A DNA stretch of 64,000 nt from Litorivivens lipolytica (GCF_014191715.1 NZ_JACHWY010000001.1:1364001-1428000); one strand, 5' to 3'. Counted from the stretch's first letter, positions 16,678 through 25,560 are shown. Translations and numbers: made by a program. The notes: generated from the letters alone by a model not told the origin.

Positions 16678-17895
16678 ATGAGCAAAGACGTCTTTATTCT
16701 CGGCTGGTCACAAACGGACTTTGCCCGGCACTGGGGGCGCGAGAACAAGGGCTTGAAAGAGATTATGGCCTCGGCGCTTGAAGACGTACTGCAGCAAGCC
16801 GATATTCCCGCTTCGGCAATTCAATCGGCTCACGTCGGCAATTTTATTGGCGAGCTAACCAACGGTCAGGGTCAACTCGGTGGTGTATTGGCATCCGTTG
16901 ACCCGGCCTTACACGGCCTACCCATTTCCCGGCACGAGGCCGCATGCGCCTCTGGCAGCATGGCGGTGCTCTCGGCCATGGCGGAAATCGAAGCCGGCCG
17001 TTACGACTGTGTACTGGCCATCGGCGTCGAGCAGGAGCGCCACCTCAGTGGCGAAATCGCCGCAAAACATATGGCCACCGCCGCGCTGGCGGGCGAGGAG
17101 TCTGAAGCCGCTACCTTCTGCTGGCCGTGGATGTTTGAAGGCCTCGCTGCAGAGTATGAACGCCGCTACGGTCTCAATGAAAATGCCATGCGTGAAATCG
17201 GCAAGATCAACTTCGCCAATGCCAAAGATAACCCCCGCGCCCAGACTCGCGACTGGCAATTCGCCGAAGGCAGCTTTGATGCGGACGATAGTCGCAACCC
17301 CTTGGTGGAAGGTCGACTGCGCCGCAATGATTGCGCCGGGTTTACCGATGGCGCCGCTGCGGTTCTTCTGGTCAGTGCCGACAAGGCGAGAGAACTTGGC
17401 GCCGATCCGGAAAAGCTGCCGCGCATTCTCGGCTGGGGGCATACCACCGCCACCATTCGCCAAACAGACAAGATTGCACTTAGCGCCAACGAGGCACTGA
17501 TCTTTCCACACGTCGCAAAAGCCATTTACGACGCCCAGCACCGGGCGGGGCTGCCCAACACCGGCATGATTGATGTAATCGAAACCCATGACTGCTTCAC
17601 TATCACCGAATATATGGCCATTGATCACTTCGGCATTACCGGCCCCGGTGAAAGCTGGCAGGCGATAGAAGATGGGCGCATTACCCGTGAGGGTGCGATT
17701 CCCATTAATCCGGGTGGGGGTTTAATGGGACAGGGCCACCCGGTAGGCGCGACCGGCATTCGCATGCTGGCCGATGCCTGCCGGCAAGTCACCGGTAGTG
17801 CCGGAGCCGCCCAAATCGATGGCGCCAAGCGCGTGCAAACCCTGAATCTGGGCGGCAGCGCGACCACAATCGCAAGTTTTGTGGTGGGGTGCTGA
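16678..17895 (+). CDS. SCP2-type thiolase (acetyl-CoA acyltransferase-like)
   Basis: A 405-residue thiolase-superfamily protein of the sterol-carrier-protein-x/lipid-transfer type. The nucleophile is in HEAACASGSMA (Cys90) and the catalytic His in GGLMGQGHPVGATG. The C-terminal motif LNLGGSATTIASFVVG lacks the second catalytic Cys of classical thiolases, as in SCP2 thiolases that shorten branched or sterol side-chain acyl-CoAs. It is the last gene of the rightward operon, 35 nt after the receptor, with GGAGAAC before the ATG. It could act with, or on a different chain length from, the thiolase at 8948-10099. Confidence 0.9.
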   Translation: MSKDVFILGWSQTDFARHWGRENKGLKEIMASALEDVLQQADIPASAIQSAHVGNFIGELTNGQGQLGGVLASVDPALHGLPISRHEAACASGSMAVLSAMAEIEAGRYDCVLAIGVEQERHLSGEIAAKHMATAALAGEESEAATFCWPWMFEGLAAEYERRYGLNENAMREIGKINFANAKDNPRAQTRDWQFAEGSFDADDSRNPLVEGRLRRNDCAGFTDGAAAVLLVSADKARELGADPEKLPRILGWGHTTATIRQTDKIALSANEALIFPHVAKAIYDAQHRAGLPNTGMIDVIETHDCFTITEYMAIDHFGITGPGESWQAIEDGRITREGAIPINPGGGLMGQGHPVGATGIRMLADACRQVTGSAGAAQIDGAKRVQTLNLGGSATTIASFVVGC

Positions 17896-17946
17896 GCGCC
17901 CCAAACTACTGTAAAAATCACAGCATCTTTTCATTGATGACGCTGC

Positions 17947-17952
17947 TATAAT
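17947..17952 (+). promoter_or_regulatory. -10 element (TATAAT) before the small exported protein and secDF
   Basis: A perfect TATAAT lies 33 nt before the ATG at 17986. The sequence about 17 nt upstream (CATCTT) is a poor -35 box. It would start a transcript covering the small protein gene and secDF. Confidence 0.5.
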
Positions 17953-17985
17953 CGCGCCGCCTACCACTACCCTGTCGGGCAAACC

Positions 17986-18336
17986 ATGACGCCACTCACT
18001 CACCGATTCAGCCTGACCAGCCTGATGCTGGTATTGCTGCTTTGTTGTGGGATGGCCGGTCTTGCAGCGATTGACGTTACCCGACCGGACACCCAATCCC
18101 AGCTACTGAATCACGATGGCCTTGCCGATGGCCTTCACCAGCGACCGGGTGAATTCCGACTTTCCCCTTCCGGTGAAAAGGACGACCTGCCCGCACTGTT
18201 TCTTAACGGCAGCGGCCTCAGCTCGTCAGATTATTTCTGCCACAAAGCCCAGACTCCCCCGCCTTCGGAGTTTCACGGCGATTACGTACGCAGACCGCCC
18301 GCGCGCGGTCCTCCCGTTCTCACGTTGATGATTTAA
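17986..18336 (+). CDS. Putative SecDF-regulating translation-arrest peptide (small exported protein)
   Basis: A 116-residue protein that I do not recognise by family. Residues 9-28 form a hydrophobic export signal or anchor (SLMLVLLLCCGMAGLAAI), and the middle is polar. The C terminus holds two R-x-P-P motifs, R102-R-P-P105 and R107-G-P-P110, six residues before the stop. Only 50 nt separate it from a fused secDF gene. Known arrest peptides that sense export (SecM before secA, VemP before Vibrio secDF2, MifM before yidC2, and RAPP-motif peptides before secDF) share this layout. Codons 108-110 include GTCCTC, which is complementary to GAGGAC at the secDF ribosome-binding site. The arrest role is inference. 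Otherwise it is a hypothetical secreted protein. Confidence 0.7.
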   Translation: MTPLTHRFSLTSLMLVLLLCCGMAGLAAIDVTRPDTQSQLLNHDGLADGLHQRPGEFRLSPSGEKDDLPALFLNGSGLSSSDYFCHKAQTPPPSEFHGDYVRRPPARGPPVLTLMI

Positions 18337-18381
18337 ACCGTAATCATTAACCGGCGCGCCGCACGCGCGCCGACAGAGGAC
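18308..18381 (+). promoter_or_regulatory. Possible translation-control element: SD sequestration plus GC hairpin before secDF
   Basis: GTCCTC (18308-18313), at the R-G-P-P codons of the small protein, can pair with GAGGAC (18376-18381), the secDF Shine-Dalgarno. Between them CGGCGCG (18352-18358) and CGCGCCG (18366-18372) form a 7-bp GC hairpin that ends 3 nt before the Shine-Dalgarno. A ribosome stalled on the arrest motif would cover the first arm and free the second. Confidence 0.45.
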
Positions 18382-18386
18382 AGATC

Positions 18387-20930
18387 ATGACTCATTCTCC
18401 CCTGCGGGCTGTGGTGTACAGCCTGATTATTCTGCTGGGCGTGTTATGCGCCCTGCCAAATGTATTGCCTGCTGTTTCACCCAACATGCTGGGTGAACAA
18501 CTGCCTTCCTGGTATCGAGATACCACTTTCAAGCTCGGGCTCGACCTACGCGGTGGCTCCCATTTGCTGCTGGAAATCGACCAGCGCCAATTGCTCAGTG
18601 AACACAACCAGCAACTGTCGGATTCGCTGCGCCGCAGCCTGCGTGAGAACAATTTGCGCATTGACGGTATCGAATCAAGCGACCAGCGCATCCTGATCCG
18701 CAGCCGCAGCGCTCAGGAATTACCGGCGCTAGCTCAACAGGTGAAAAGCGAACTGAAACAACCGGGTGTGGAAGACCTGTACCGGATTCGCAGCGAATCA
18801 TCGCAACTGACGATTACCCTTACCGACAGTTTCCGAACGCAATTGCTCGACGATGCCATTGAGCGATCGCTGGATATTCTGCGCAAACGACTGGACGAGA
18901 GCGGGCTGGTAGAGCCGAGCATTACTCGTCAAGGCAGTGAATCCATCCTGGTGCAGCTCCCCGGCGTGGATAACCCCCAGTCCATCCGCAAGTTGCTGGG
19001 CACCACCGCCAAGATGAGTTTTCACTGGGTCGCTGACGGCCGCAGTGCAAGCACCGTACAAACCCTGCAATTGCCGGGTGACGATGGCGAACGCTTTCGG
19101 CTTGAACGAGAGCAGGTGCTGAGCGGCGAACATATCAGCGACGCCCGTTTGGGGTTTAATCAGGAATCCGGCCAGCCGGTGATAAACTTCCGCCTCGACA
19201 GTCGTGGCGCCAGTCTGTTCAGTGAATTAACGGCTAACAATATCGGCCGCGCCCTAGCCATCGTTTTGGATAACCGGGTGCTGACCGCGCCGGTGATTCG
19301 CTCCATGATTGGCGCCAATGGCGAAATCAGCGGTAACTTCACGGTGCCCGAAGCCAGCAACCTGGCGCTGATGCTGCGCGCCGGCGCCCTGCCCGCCAAG
19401 CTTCACGTGATTGAAGAACGCACGGTCGGCCCGGATCTGGGCAGTGATTCCATTGCCATGGGCCTGACCACCGGCCTGATCGGCACGGCTTTAGTGGTCG
19501 CTTTTATGCTGGCGAGCTATCGCAGCTGGGGGCTCATTGCCTGCGCTGCGCTTGGGGTCAATGTCATATTGATTTTCGGTGTACTCAGCCTGCTCGGGGC
19601 CACGCTGACCCTGCCCGGTATCGCGGGTCTGATCCTGACCATCGGCATGGCGGTCGACGCCAATATTCTGATTAACGAACGCATTCGCGAAGAAACCCGG
19701 CGCGGCAAATCTGCCCAGCTGGCCCTTCAGGAAGGTTTCGATCGGGCCTACGCAACCATCCTCGATTCCAACCTGACCACCCTGATTGCCGTCAGCCTGC
19801 TGTTTATGTTCGGCAGCGGCCCGGTGCGCGGTTTTGCCGTCACCATTGGTATTGGCTTGCTCACTTCGCTTTTTACCTCCGTGGCGGTAACGCGGCAGAT
19901 TATGCAGCTAGTGATCAACCGCCGTCGCCGCAAACCCCTGCCCTTGCCCAAGGAACACTTACTGGATCGGCTGACCCGCAATCCCTTGAACGTGATGCGC
20001 GGCCGCCGGGCGGGACTGATTGGATCTGCGGTGTTGTCACTGGCGTCAGTAGTTTTTGTAATGACACCCGGACTCAATTACGGCGTGGATTTCAGTGGCG
20101 GTACCGTAATTGAAATGGAGCTGCCCAATTCCACCCAAGGCGACTTGCGGCAATTGCTTAGCGCCAACGGCATCGGCTCGGCCTCTGTGCAGGGTTTGGG
20201 TAGCGATGACAGCAGCGATCGCTATTTGGTGCGTTTGCCAATCAAAACAGCCGGCGAAGCAGAAATGACCAACGGCTCCACCGTGGAACAGATTCGTTCG
20301 CTGATCAGCGCGGCTCACCCTGAGGCCAGCATAGAGCGGGTGGATCAGGTGGGCCCGAAAATCAGTGCCAGTTTTGGAGAGGACACGGTGCTCGCAATCC
20401 TGCTGGCCTGCGGCGGTCTGCTGGCGTATTTATGGGTGCGCTTTGAAGCCCATTTCGCGCTGGCGGCGACCCTGACCATTGCGCTGGATCTCACCAAAAC
20501 CCTAGGCTTCTTTGCCCTATTCGGCGTGGAGTTCAACCTGACCGCTGTGGCTGCCATGCTCGCCCTGATCGGCTACTCGATCAACGACAAGGTGGTGGTG
20601 TTTGACCGCATCCGGGAATACCTGCGCGCCAATCCCGATCAGCCCCTGCTGGAGTTGCTCAATACGAGTATAACGGCGACGCTGACCCGCACGGTGTTCA
20701 CCTCCGCAACTACCTTTGTTGCCCTATTGCCGATGGCGATTGCCGGCGGTCATGCGGTGGCAAGCTTTGCCCAGCCCATGCTGTTTGGCATTGTCATCGG
20801 TACCAGCTCGTCGGTGCTAATCGCCTCGCCCATTGTTTACTTGCTCGGTAAACGTCGAATCAGCAAGGGCCAATCCCAACTGCGCCCCACCCGCGAACAA
20901 ATACAAAGCGAACTCGATCTGCTACCCTGA
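18387..20930 (+). CDS. secDF: Fused SecD-SecF protein translocase subunit
   Basis: An 847-residue single-chain SecDF, the proton- or sodium-driven membrane partner of SecYEG that pulls exported proteins on the periplasmic side. The SecD half has an N-terminal membrane segment, GLDLRGGSHLLLEID (about residue 50), a large periplasmic domain and a membrane block from ~360 with GIAGLILTIGMAVDANILINER. The SecF half begins near residue 530, with GVDFSGGTVIEMEL (~565) and AAMLALIGYSINDKVVVFDRIRE. Most gammaproteobacteria carry separate secD and secF after yajC, so a fused copy suggests a second, specialised or regulated translocase. The ATG has AGAGGAC upstream. It is preceded by the putative arrest-peptide gene. 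Confidence 0.95.
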   Translation: MTHSPLRAVVYSLIILLGVLCALPNVLPAVSPNMLGEQLPSWYRDTTFKLGLDLRGGSHLLLEIDQRQLLSEHNQQLSDSLRRSLRENNLRIDGIESSDQRILIRSRSAQELPALAQQVKSELKQPGVEDLYRIRSESSQLTITLTDSFRTQLLDDAIERSLDILRKRLDESGLVEPSITRQGSESILVQLPGVDNPQSIRKLLGTTAKMSFHWVADGRSASTVQTLQLPGDDGERFRLEREQVLSGEHISDARLGFNQESGQPVINFRLDSRGASLFSELTANNIGRALAIVLDNRVLTAPVIRSMIGANGEISGNFTVPEASNLALMLRAGALPAKLHVIEERTVGPDLGSDSIAMGLTTGLIGTALVVAFMLASYRSWGLIACAALGVNVILIFGVLSLLGATLTLPGIAGLILTIGMAVDANILINERIREETRRGKSAQLALQEGFDRAYATILDSNLTTLIAVSLLFMFGSGPVRGFAVTIGIGLLTSLFTSVAVTRQIMQLVINRRRRKPLPLPKEHLLDRLTRNPLNVMRGRRAGLIGSAVLSLASVVFVMTPGLNYGVDFSGGTVIEMELPNSTQGDLRQLLSANGIGSASVQGLGSDDSSDRYLVRLPIKTAGEAEMTNGSTVEQIRSLISAAHPEASIERVDQVGPKISASFGEDTVLAILLACGGLLAYLWVRFEAHFALAATLTIALDLTKTLGFFALFGVEFNLTAVAAMLALIGYSINDKVVVFDRIREYLRANPDQPLLELLNTSITATLTRTVFTSATTFVALLPMAIAGGHAVASFAQPMLFGIVIGTSSSVLIASPIVYLLGKRRISKGQSQLRPTREQIQSELDLLP

Positions 20931-21001
20931 GCTTGTGCGCCGTCTGCGGGCGGCGCTCTTCCAATTTGCCCTGTTATTCTTGTTCTGGATTTTCGCCCCG
21001 C

Positions 21002-22741
21002 ATGACCTTAGAGCTGTCCAACCAGTTTATTTTTATCGGTGCGTTGCTCACCCTGCTCTGTATTGTTTCCAGCGTGGTATCGCGCAAACTGGGCGCGCCG
21101 ATTCTGCTGATCTTTCTGGTGCTGGGTATGCTCGCGGGCGAAGACGGTCCCGGCGGCATCCAATTTAACGATTACGGTCTGGCCTTCCTGCTCGGTAACC
21201 TGGCACTCGCCATTATTATTCTCGACGGTGGACTGGGCACTCGGCGCGAAGCCTTTCGCGTCAGTTTGAACCCGGCGCTATCGCTAGCTACCTTGGGCGT
21301 TGTGGTCACCGCGGGCATTACCGGTGCCGCCGCTCATCTCATTCTCGATCTGCCCATTCGCGAATCCCTGCTGATCGGGGCTATTGTGGGCTCCACCGAC
21401 GCTGCCGCCGTCTTCGGTTTGTTGCGTTCGGCGGGGCTGCAGTTAAAAGAGCGTACCGGCGCAACGCTGGAGATCGAATCCGGCACCAACGATCCGATGG
21501 CGATTTTCCTCACCATCACATTGGTGCAGCTGCTCGCTGTGGATCACGTGCCCGACGCAGGTGAAATACTCTGGGTGATAACTCAGCAGATGGGACTTGG
21601 TCTGTTATTTGGGTATTTGGGCGGTCGCGGCTTCTGTATTTTCTTAGAGCGCTTTGAGCTGCCGGCTTCACTATATCCGCTGTGCGTATTAGCCGGAGGG
21701 CTGGGTATATTTGGCCTTACCAGCCTGATCAACGGCAGCGGTTTTCTGGCCATTTATGTGCTTGGCGTTATTGTGGGCAACGCAGCCTTACCTTTCAGCA
21801 AAGATATTCACCGCTTTCACGATGGTATCGCCTGGCTCAGCCAGATCGGCATGTTCCTGATGCTTGGCCTGTTGATCACTCCGAGTCATATGCCCCCCAT
21901 TATTCTGCCGGCGCTGGGCATCGCACTGGTGTTGATCTTTATCGCCCGCCCCGTCGCCGTCGCCCTGTCGCTGCTGCCCTTTCACTTTCCCGCCAGAGAG
22001 CAGGTGTTTATCAGCTGGTGTGGATTGCGCGGGGCCGTGCCAATTATTCTTGCCCTTTACCCCTCGCTCTCCGGTTTGAAAAGCACCGAGCTGGTATTTG
22101 AGTTGGTGTTCTTTGTGGTACTGGTTTCACTGGTGGTACAGGGCTGGTCACTGGCCCCATTGGCGCGCTGGCTCAAGGTCGAACTGCCCGCTCAGACGAC
22201 CGACCCGAAACACTTTCAGGTGGCGCTGCCGACAGAGCTGGATAAGGTGTTGCATGTGTACGAAGTCATTGAGGGCTGTCGCGCTAACGACATGCTGATT
22301 GCCGATTTACCCCTCGCAGAAGGTGCCCAGACCGCTTCAGTCATCCGCGATGGCGTAGTAAAAAAACGCTCAAAAACCTTGCGCTTGGAACCTGGTGATC
22401 ATGTGCTGATTGTCGCGAATGAAGATATCCGTTCAATGGGCGCGCTTTTTTCTCCTCAGGAAGCCATTCAGACGACCAGTCAGGCCATCACCTCATTCTT
22501 TGGTGAATTTGTGGTCTCACCTAACTCAACACTCGGAGATCTTGGAGAGTTTTACGGCCTGGATACATCCGGTCTAGTCACATCAGAAACGCTGGGCGAA
22601 TACCTGTTTCACTTCTTCCATCGCCGCCCGGTGGTGGGGGATACGGCGCAGCTTGGGCATCTACAACTGACTGTCAGAAAAATTGAAAACCACCGTATTA
22701 TGGCAGTAGGTCTCAAGCTACCTAACGAAAGGGCTCGCTAA
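21002..22741 (+). CDS. K+/H+ antiporter of the CvrA/NhaP2 type
   Basis: A 579-residue cation/proton antiporter. About twelve membrane segments fill residues 5-400, with LDGGLGTRREAF and the ion-site region GSTDAAAVF and ESGTNDPMAIFLT. The cytoplasmic C-terminal part contains a TrkA-C-like domain (SKTLRLEPGDHVLIVANEDI) and a terminal CorC/HlyC-like transporter-associated domain ending in VRKIENHRIMAVGLKLP. This is the architecture of CvrA/NhaP2 (YcgO), which exports K+ and protects cell volume at low osmolarity. An upstream TTG at 20933 is in frame but adds 23 Cys-rich residues; ATG 21002 begins exactly at the first membrane helix. Confidence 0.92.
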   Translation: MTLELSNQFIFIGALLTLLCIVSSVVSRKLGAPILLIFLVLGMLAGEDGPGGIQFNDYGLAFLLGNLALAIIILDGGLGTRREAFRVSLNPALSLATLGVVVTAGITGAAAHLILDLPIRESLLIGAIVGSTDAAAVFGLLRSAGLQLKERTGATLEIESGTNDPMAIFLTITLVQLLAVDHVPDAGEILWVITQQMGLGLLFGYLGGRGFCIFLERFELPASLYPLCVLAGGLGIFGLTSLINGSGFLAIYVLGVIVGNAALPFSKDIHRFHDGIAWLSQIGMFLMLGLLITPSHMPPIILPALGIALVLIFIARPVAVALSLLPFHFPAREQVFISWCGLRGAVPIILALYPSLSGLKSTELVFELVFFVVLVSLVVQGWSLAPLARWLKVELPAQTTDPKHFQVALPTELDKVLHVYEVIEGCRANDMLIADLPLAEGAQTASVIRDGVVKKRSKTLRLEPGDHVLIVANEDIRSMGALFSPQEAIQTTSQAITSFFGEFVVSPNSTLGDLGEFYGLDTSGLVTSETLGEYLFHFFHRRPVVGDTAQLGHLQLTVRKIENHRIMAVGLKLPNERAR

Positions 22742-22999
22742 AAGCTTGCGAATGTGTTGAGACAAAGTCCGAAGGGGTTAAACTCTTCTGAATTCACCTT
22801 ACATGGGCATTTGCAAAATACCATTCTCTTACTACACTTAAAGAACGATATTCTCATGTCAGCCTCAAATCACACTGGGCGTGGGCCCGATCCTTCGATT
22901 TTAAACGTTTGACCCTGTTTAATCGCAACTGGGCTCTGCTGACAACAGCTCTCAAGTGTTACCGCCTATCACACAGATGCCTTCCGAGGCTCTAAATAT

Positions 23000-23716
23000 A
23001 TGATCGCAGAGTCACTTTTACTTGCTGACGATAGTGTTCCCAGCCTTATCGCTACGCAAGCCATATTGGAAAACCTGGGATATCAGGTCAGTACGACTGA
23101 GGACGGCATATCTGCGCTTGCACTGGCGCGCAGTAAACACTTCTCGATTATTCTATTGGAAGAGGGGATGCCGGGCTTGCGCGGCAGCGAAGTCATCAAG
23201 GCTCTGCGCCGCGGAGACAATCCCAATAGGGAATCGTCTATTTTCGCGCTAACCGACACAAACGACGATATTGAGAGGCGACAAATAAAAGCGTGCGGTG
23301 CAACTGGCTTGATCGCAAAACCAGTAGACGCGGTAAAACTAAAAGCGGCACTGGGCAATAAACAACCCACCCAATCTCAACTTGACTTTGATACCCTGCA
23401 AACGCTGAAAGACGACTTGGGCGAGGATACTGCCAGTCGGCTACTCGTGTTGTTTTCGAAGGAGCTGGAAGAGTTGCTGAAGCGACTTGAACAAAGTACT
23501 ACTGATCACCACCGCCACAATCTGCGAGCGGTAAGTCATATCCTTAAAAACTCAGCGGCCCTTTACGGTGCCCATATACTTGCGGACTTTGCCCGCTCTT
23601 TGTACGACAACCCACCGTTGACCACAGATGAGGAGTCGCGAGCGATTCGCATGCTCGCCTCTTGTTGTCGAAATACACTCGCCAGTTTGTATCTGCATCA
23701 CACTAGCGGTGAGTAG
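23000..23716 (+). CDS. Receiver-HPt protein with a Glu in place of the phosphoacceptor Asp
   Basis: A 238-residue signalling protein. The N-terminal receiver domain (about 1-120) keeps the acidic pair D10-D11, Thr85 (FALTD) and Lys107 (IAKPVD). At the phosphoacceptor position the IILLEEGMPG motif has Glu54, where canonical receivers have Asp. The C-terminal HPt domain (about 130-235) has His180 in SHILKNSAALYGA, the normal phosphotransfer His. The receiver may be locked in an active-like state while the HPt still passes phosphate, like the output modules of hybrid-kinase relays. No kinase gene is adjacent. The gene stands alone, with 258 nt of featureless DNA upstream. Confidence 0.85.
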   Translation: MIAESLLLADDSVPSLIATQAILENLGYQVSTTEDGISALALARSKHFSIILLEEGMPGLRGSEVIKALRRGDNPNRESSIFALTDTNDDIERRQIKACGATGLIAKPVDAVKLKAALGNKQPTQSQLDFDTLQTLKDDLGEDTASRLLVLFSKELEELLKRLEQSTTDHHRHNLRAVSHILKNSAALYGAHILADFARSLYDNPPLTTDEESRAIRMLASCCRNTLASLYLHHTSGE

Positions 23717-23816
23717 TCAAAGGACTACCAGTAACTGCAAACCCAAACTCACTCCCTGAGTACTGCGCCAATGCGCTTTCGACCTTAATCCCGTTAACGA
23801 GCCTCTCTGCGCAGTA

Positions 23817-24350
23817 CTACCACATCAAGTCGTCGGGAATCTGATAATCCGCATAAGGATCATCTTCGTCGACGGCTTCGGTGGTCTTGTCGTGCAGGAC
23901 CAGCACTCGGGCTTCGTCGCGCTGGCGGATTTTCTCTGCCACCGCTGAAGGCACCAGCTCATAAGCCTCACCCAGTTTCACAATGGCAATCTGACCACGC
24001 GTGAGCTGGGCTTGAAGCTCATTGGTGACATAAAGCTTTTTGATCTTTTTGCCGTCTACGAACTGATAAGCCTGCTCACCGTTTTGGCGATTGATGGCGT
24101 TGGTTGTGATCAATTGGTTGATCTGCGCCTGAATGGCTTTTTTCTCGGCCTCGGCCTGACGCTGGCGGTTCAATTCGCGATCACGCTCGGCTTTCTCAGC
24201 GCGAGCCTTTGCGGCTGCTGCCTTGCTTTCATCAACCTGAACATGCCCTTTGGGCTGTTTAGCGGCTTTGCGCTTTTCCTTCTTAAGCTGTTTGGCTTTT
24301 TTCTCGTCGACGACGCCAGCCTTGAGTAACTGTTCCTGAAGAGAGGCCAT
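23817..24350 (-). CDS. DUF2058 family protein (YaiL-like)
   Basis: A 177-residue protein matching the DUF2058/YaiL family of gammaproteobacteria. The N-terminal MASLQEQLLKAGVVDEKKAKQ and the long charged Lys/Ala/Glu-rich helix (about 20-75, probable coiled coil) are typical. They are followed by a conserved C-terminal domain with FVDGKKIKKLYV, GQIAIVKLGEAYELVP and a final acidic PYADYQIPDDLMW. E. coli YaiL has been associated with nucleoid/ribosome fractions; the molecular role is unknown. It is probably transcribed after the TPR lipoprotein gene, 68 nt upstream on the same strand. Confidence 0.88.
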   Translation of the reverse strand: MASLQEQLLKAGVVDEKKAKQLKKEKRKAAKQPKGHVQVDESKAAAAKARAEKAERDRELNRQRQAEAEKKAIQAQINQLITTNAINRQNGEQAYQFVDGKKIKKLYVTNELQAQLTRGQIAIVKLGEAYELVPSAVAEKIRQRDEARVLVLHDKTTEAVDEDDPYADYQIPDDLMW

Positions 24351-24418
24351 GGAGGTTCACCGTAAATTCAACATGCGGAAATGCAAAGGTCAGAGTTTAC
24401 CGTTTTCGCGGCCAGACT

Positions 24419-25435
24419 TCAGGTCTCGTGCTGGAGAATACGGGCATAGAGAGCCTCGAAGCGCAGATCAGAATGCAGGCGCATGGCCCGACGAATATGA
24501 CGCCGAGCCTCGTCATAGCGCTCAGCCTCTTCGGCCTGCTGGGCCAAGAGGTAGTGGTAGTAGGGATTCTGACGACGGTAATAGGTCATCATTTTTTCCA
24601 GATCGTCAGCCAGCGCCTCGCGCTTCTGGGCCCGGTAGAGCATTTGCAGATTGCTCATGGCCTGTAGCTGGCGCGTATTGTTTTCCAACGCGATAAGCCA
24701 GGCGGATTCTGCATGATCCAGCAGCCCGACTCTTCGATAAACCACCCCGAGGTTCACCCAGATATGGGCCGCTTCCGGGTAGAGGCGCAGGGCCCGGCTG
24801 AGCTCGGCAAAGGCCAGCGGCAGATCATTATTCAGCAGCGCCTCGGCGCCGAGATTGTTGTGCCATTCCGCCAGCGCCTGATCGTCATTCAGCACGATGC
24901 GGCGCTCATAATCCGTGGGGTTACGGCGCTCCAGCCAGTCGACCTCTACTTGCTTACCCTGCTGAAAAATGACCGCATTGATATGCAGGGCGGCGACGGC
25001 CGACTGACCGTCAATATCCCATTCCGGGGCAGCTTCCACCCGCTGAAAATTGGCCCGCACACCAGCGTGGCGCATCAGGCTGACCACCATAGCGCTGTAG
25101 CTCAGACAGTTGGCCTGATCTTCGTGAAAAGCGGCGGCGGCAGAGTAATTGGCATCTCGCCGGTACTTGAGCGCGGGCCACTCATCGCGGAGAGACTTCA
25201 GCAGGGCCAGCGCGGCGTGCTCACGGTCAGCATCCTGCGTGCTCCAGTCCACAAAATGCCGCATGACCATATCCGGGTTCAGCCAGAATTCTTCAGAGCG
25301 GTAGGGGCGGGGGTCGAGGCCTATGGTTTTACGGGCGAGCAGCTGATCGGCGTCATAGGCAGGCGGCGGCAGGGACGGGCCCGACGCACAGGCTGCCAGT
25401 GCGAGGGACAACATGACCAGAATCAAATAGCGCAT
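24419..25435 (-). CDS. Lipoprotein with transglutaminase-like and TPR regions
   Basis: A 338-residue predicted lipoprotein: the signal ends LALAAC, with the lipobox Cys at residue 16. Residues ~85-180 look transglutaminase-like, with Cys in DQANCLSYSAMVVSLMRHAG, His in AALHINAVIF and Asp in VEVDW forming the potential Cys-His-Asp triad. Residues ~190-335 hold three or four TPR-like repeats (NNLGAEALLNNDLPLAFAEL, IWVNLGVVYRRVGLLDHAES and a YDEARRHIRRA repeat). Similar proteins process or scaffold peptides and peptidoglycan-linked factors in the envelope; the substrate here is unknown. It lies 68 nt upstream of the DUF2058 gene. Confidence 0.75.
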   Translation of the reverse strand: MRYLILVMLSLALAACASGPSLPPPAYDADQLLARKTIGLDPRPYRSEEFWLNPDMVMRHFVDWSTQDADREHAALALLKSLRDEWPALKYRRDANYSAAAAFHEDQANCLSYSAMVVSLMRHAGVRANFQRVEAAPEWDIDGQSAVAALHINAVIFQQGKQVEVDWLERRNPTDYERRIVLNDDQALAEWHNNLGAEALLNNDLPLAFAELSRALRLYPEAAHIWVNLGVVYRRVGLLDHAESAWLIALENNTRQLQAMSNLQMLYRAQKREALADDLEKMMTYYRRQNPYYHYLLAQQAEEAERYDEARRHIRRAMRLHSDLRFEALYARILQHET

Positions 25436-25560
25436 TGAGGTTCCGCTGAATTACCACACTCCGTGAGTATACAACCGGCTTGCAAAAGCCGCGAATGGCC
25501 CGTTTCTACTCCATTAGGGTGTATACCGTCCCCTCGCGGCTGTGCCATTCTTTTCTCCCT

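Noticed and set aside
22742-22999. 258-nt gap before the receiver-HPt gene searched for an RNA gene or operator
   Set aside because: No stable hairpin, tRNA-like structure or repeat was seen.
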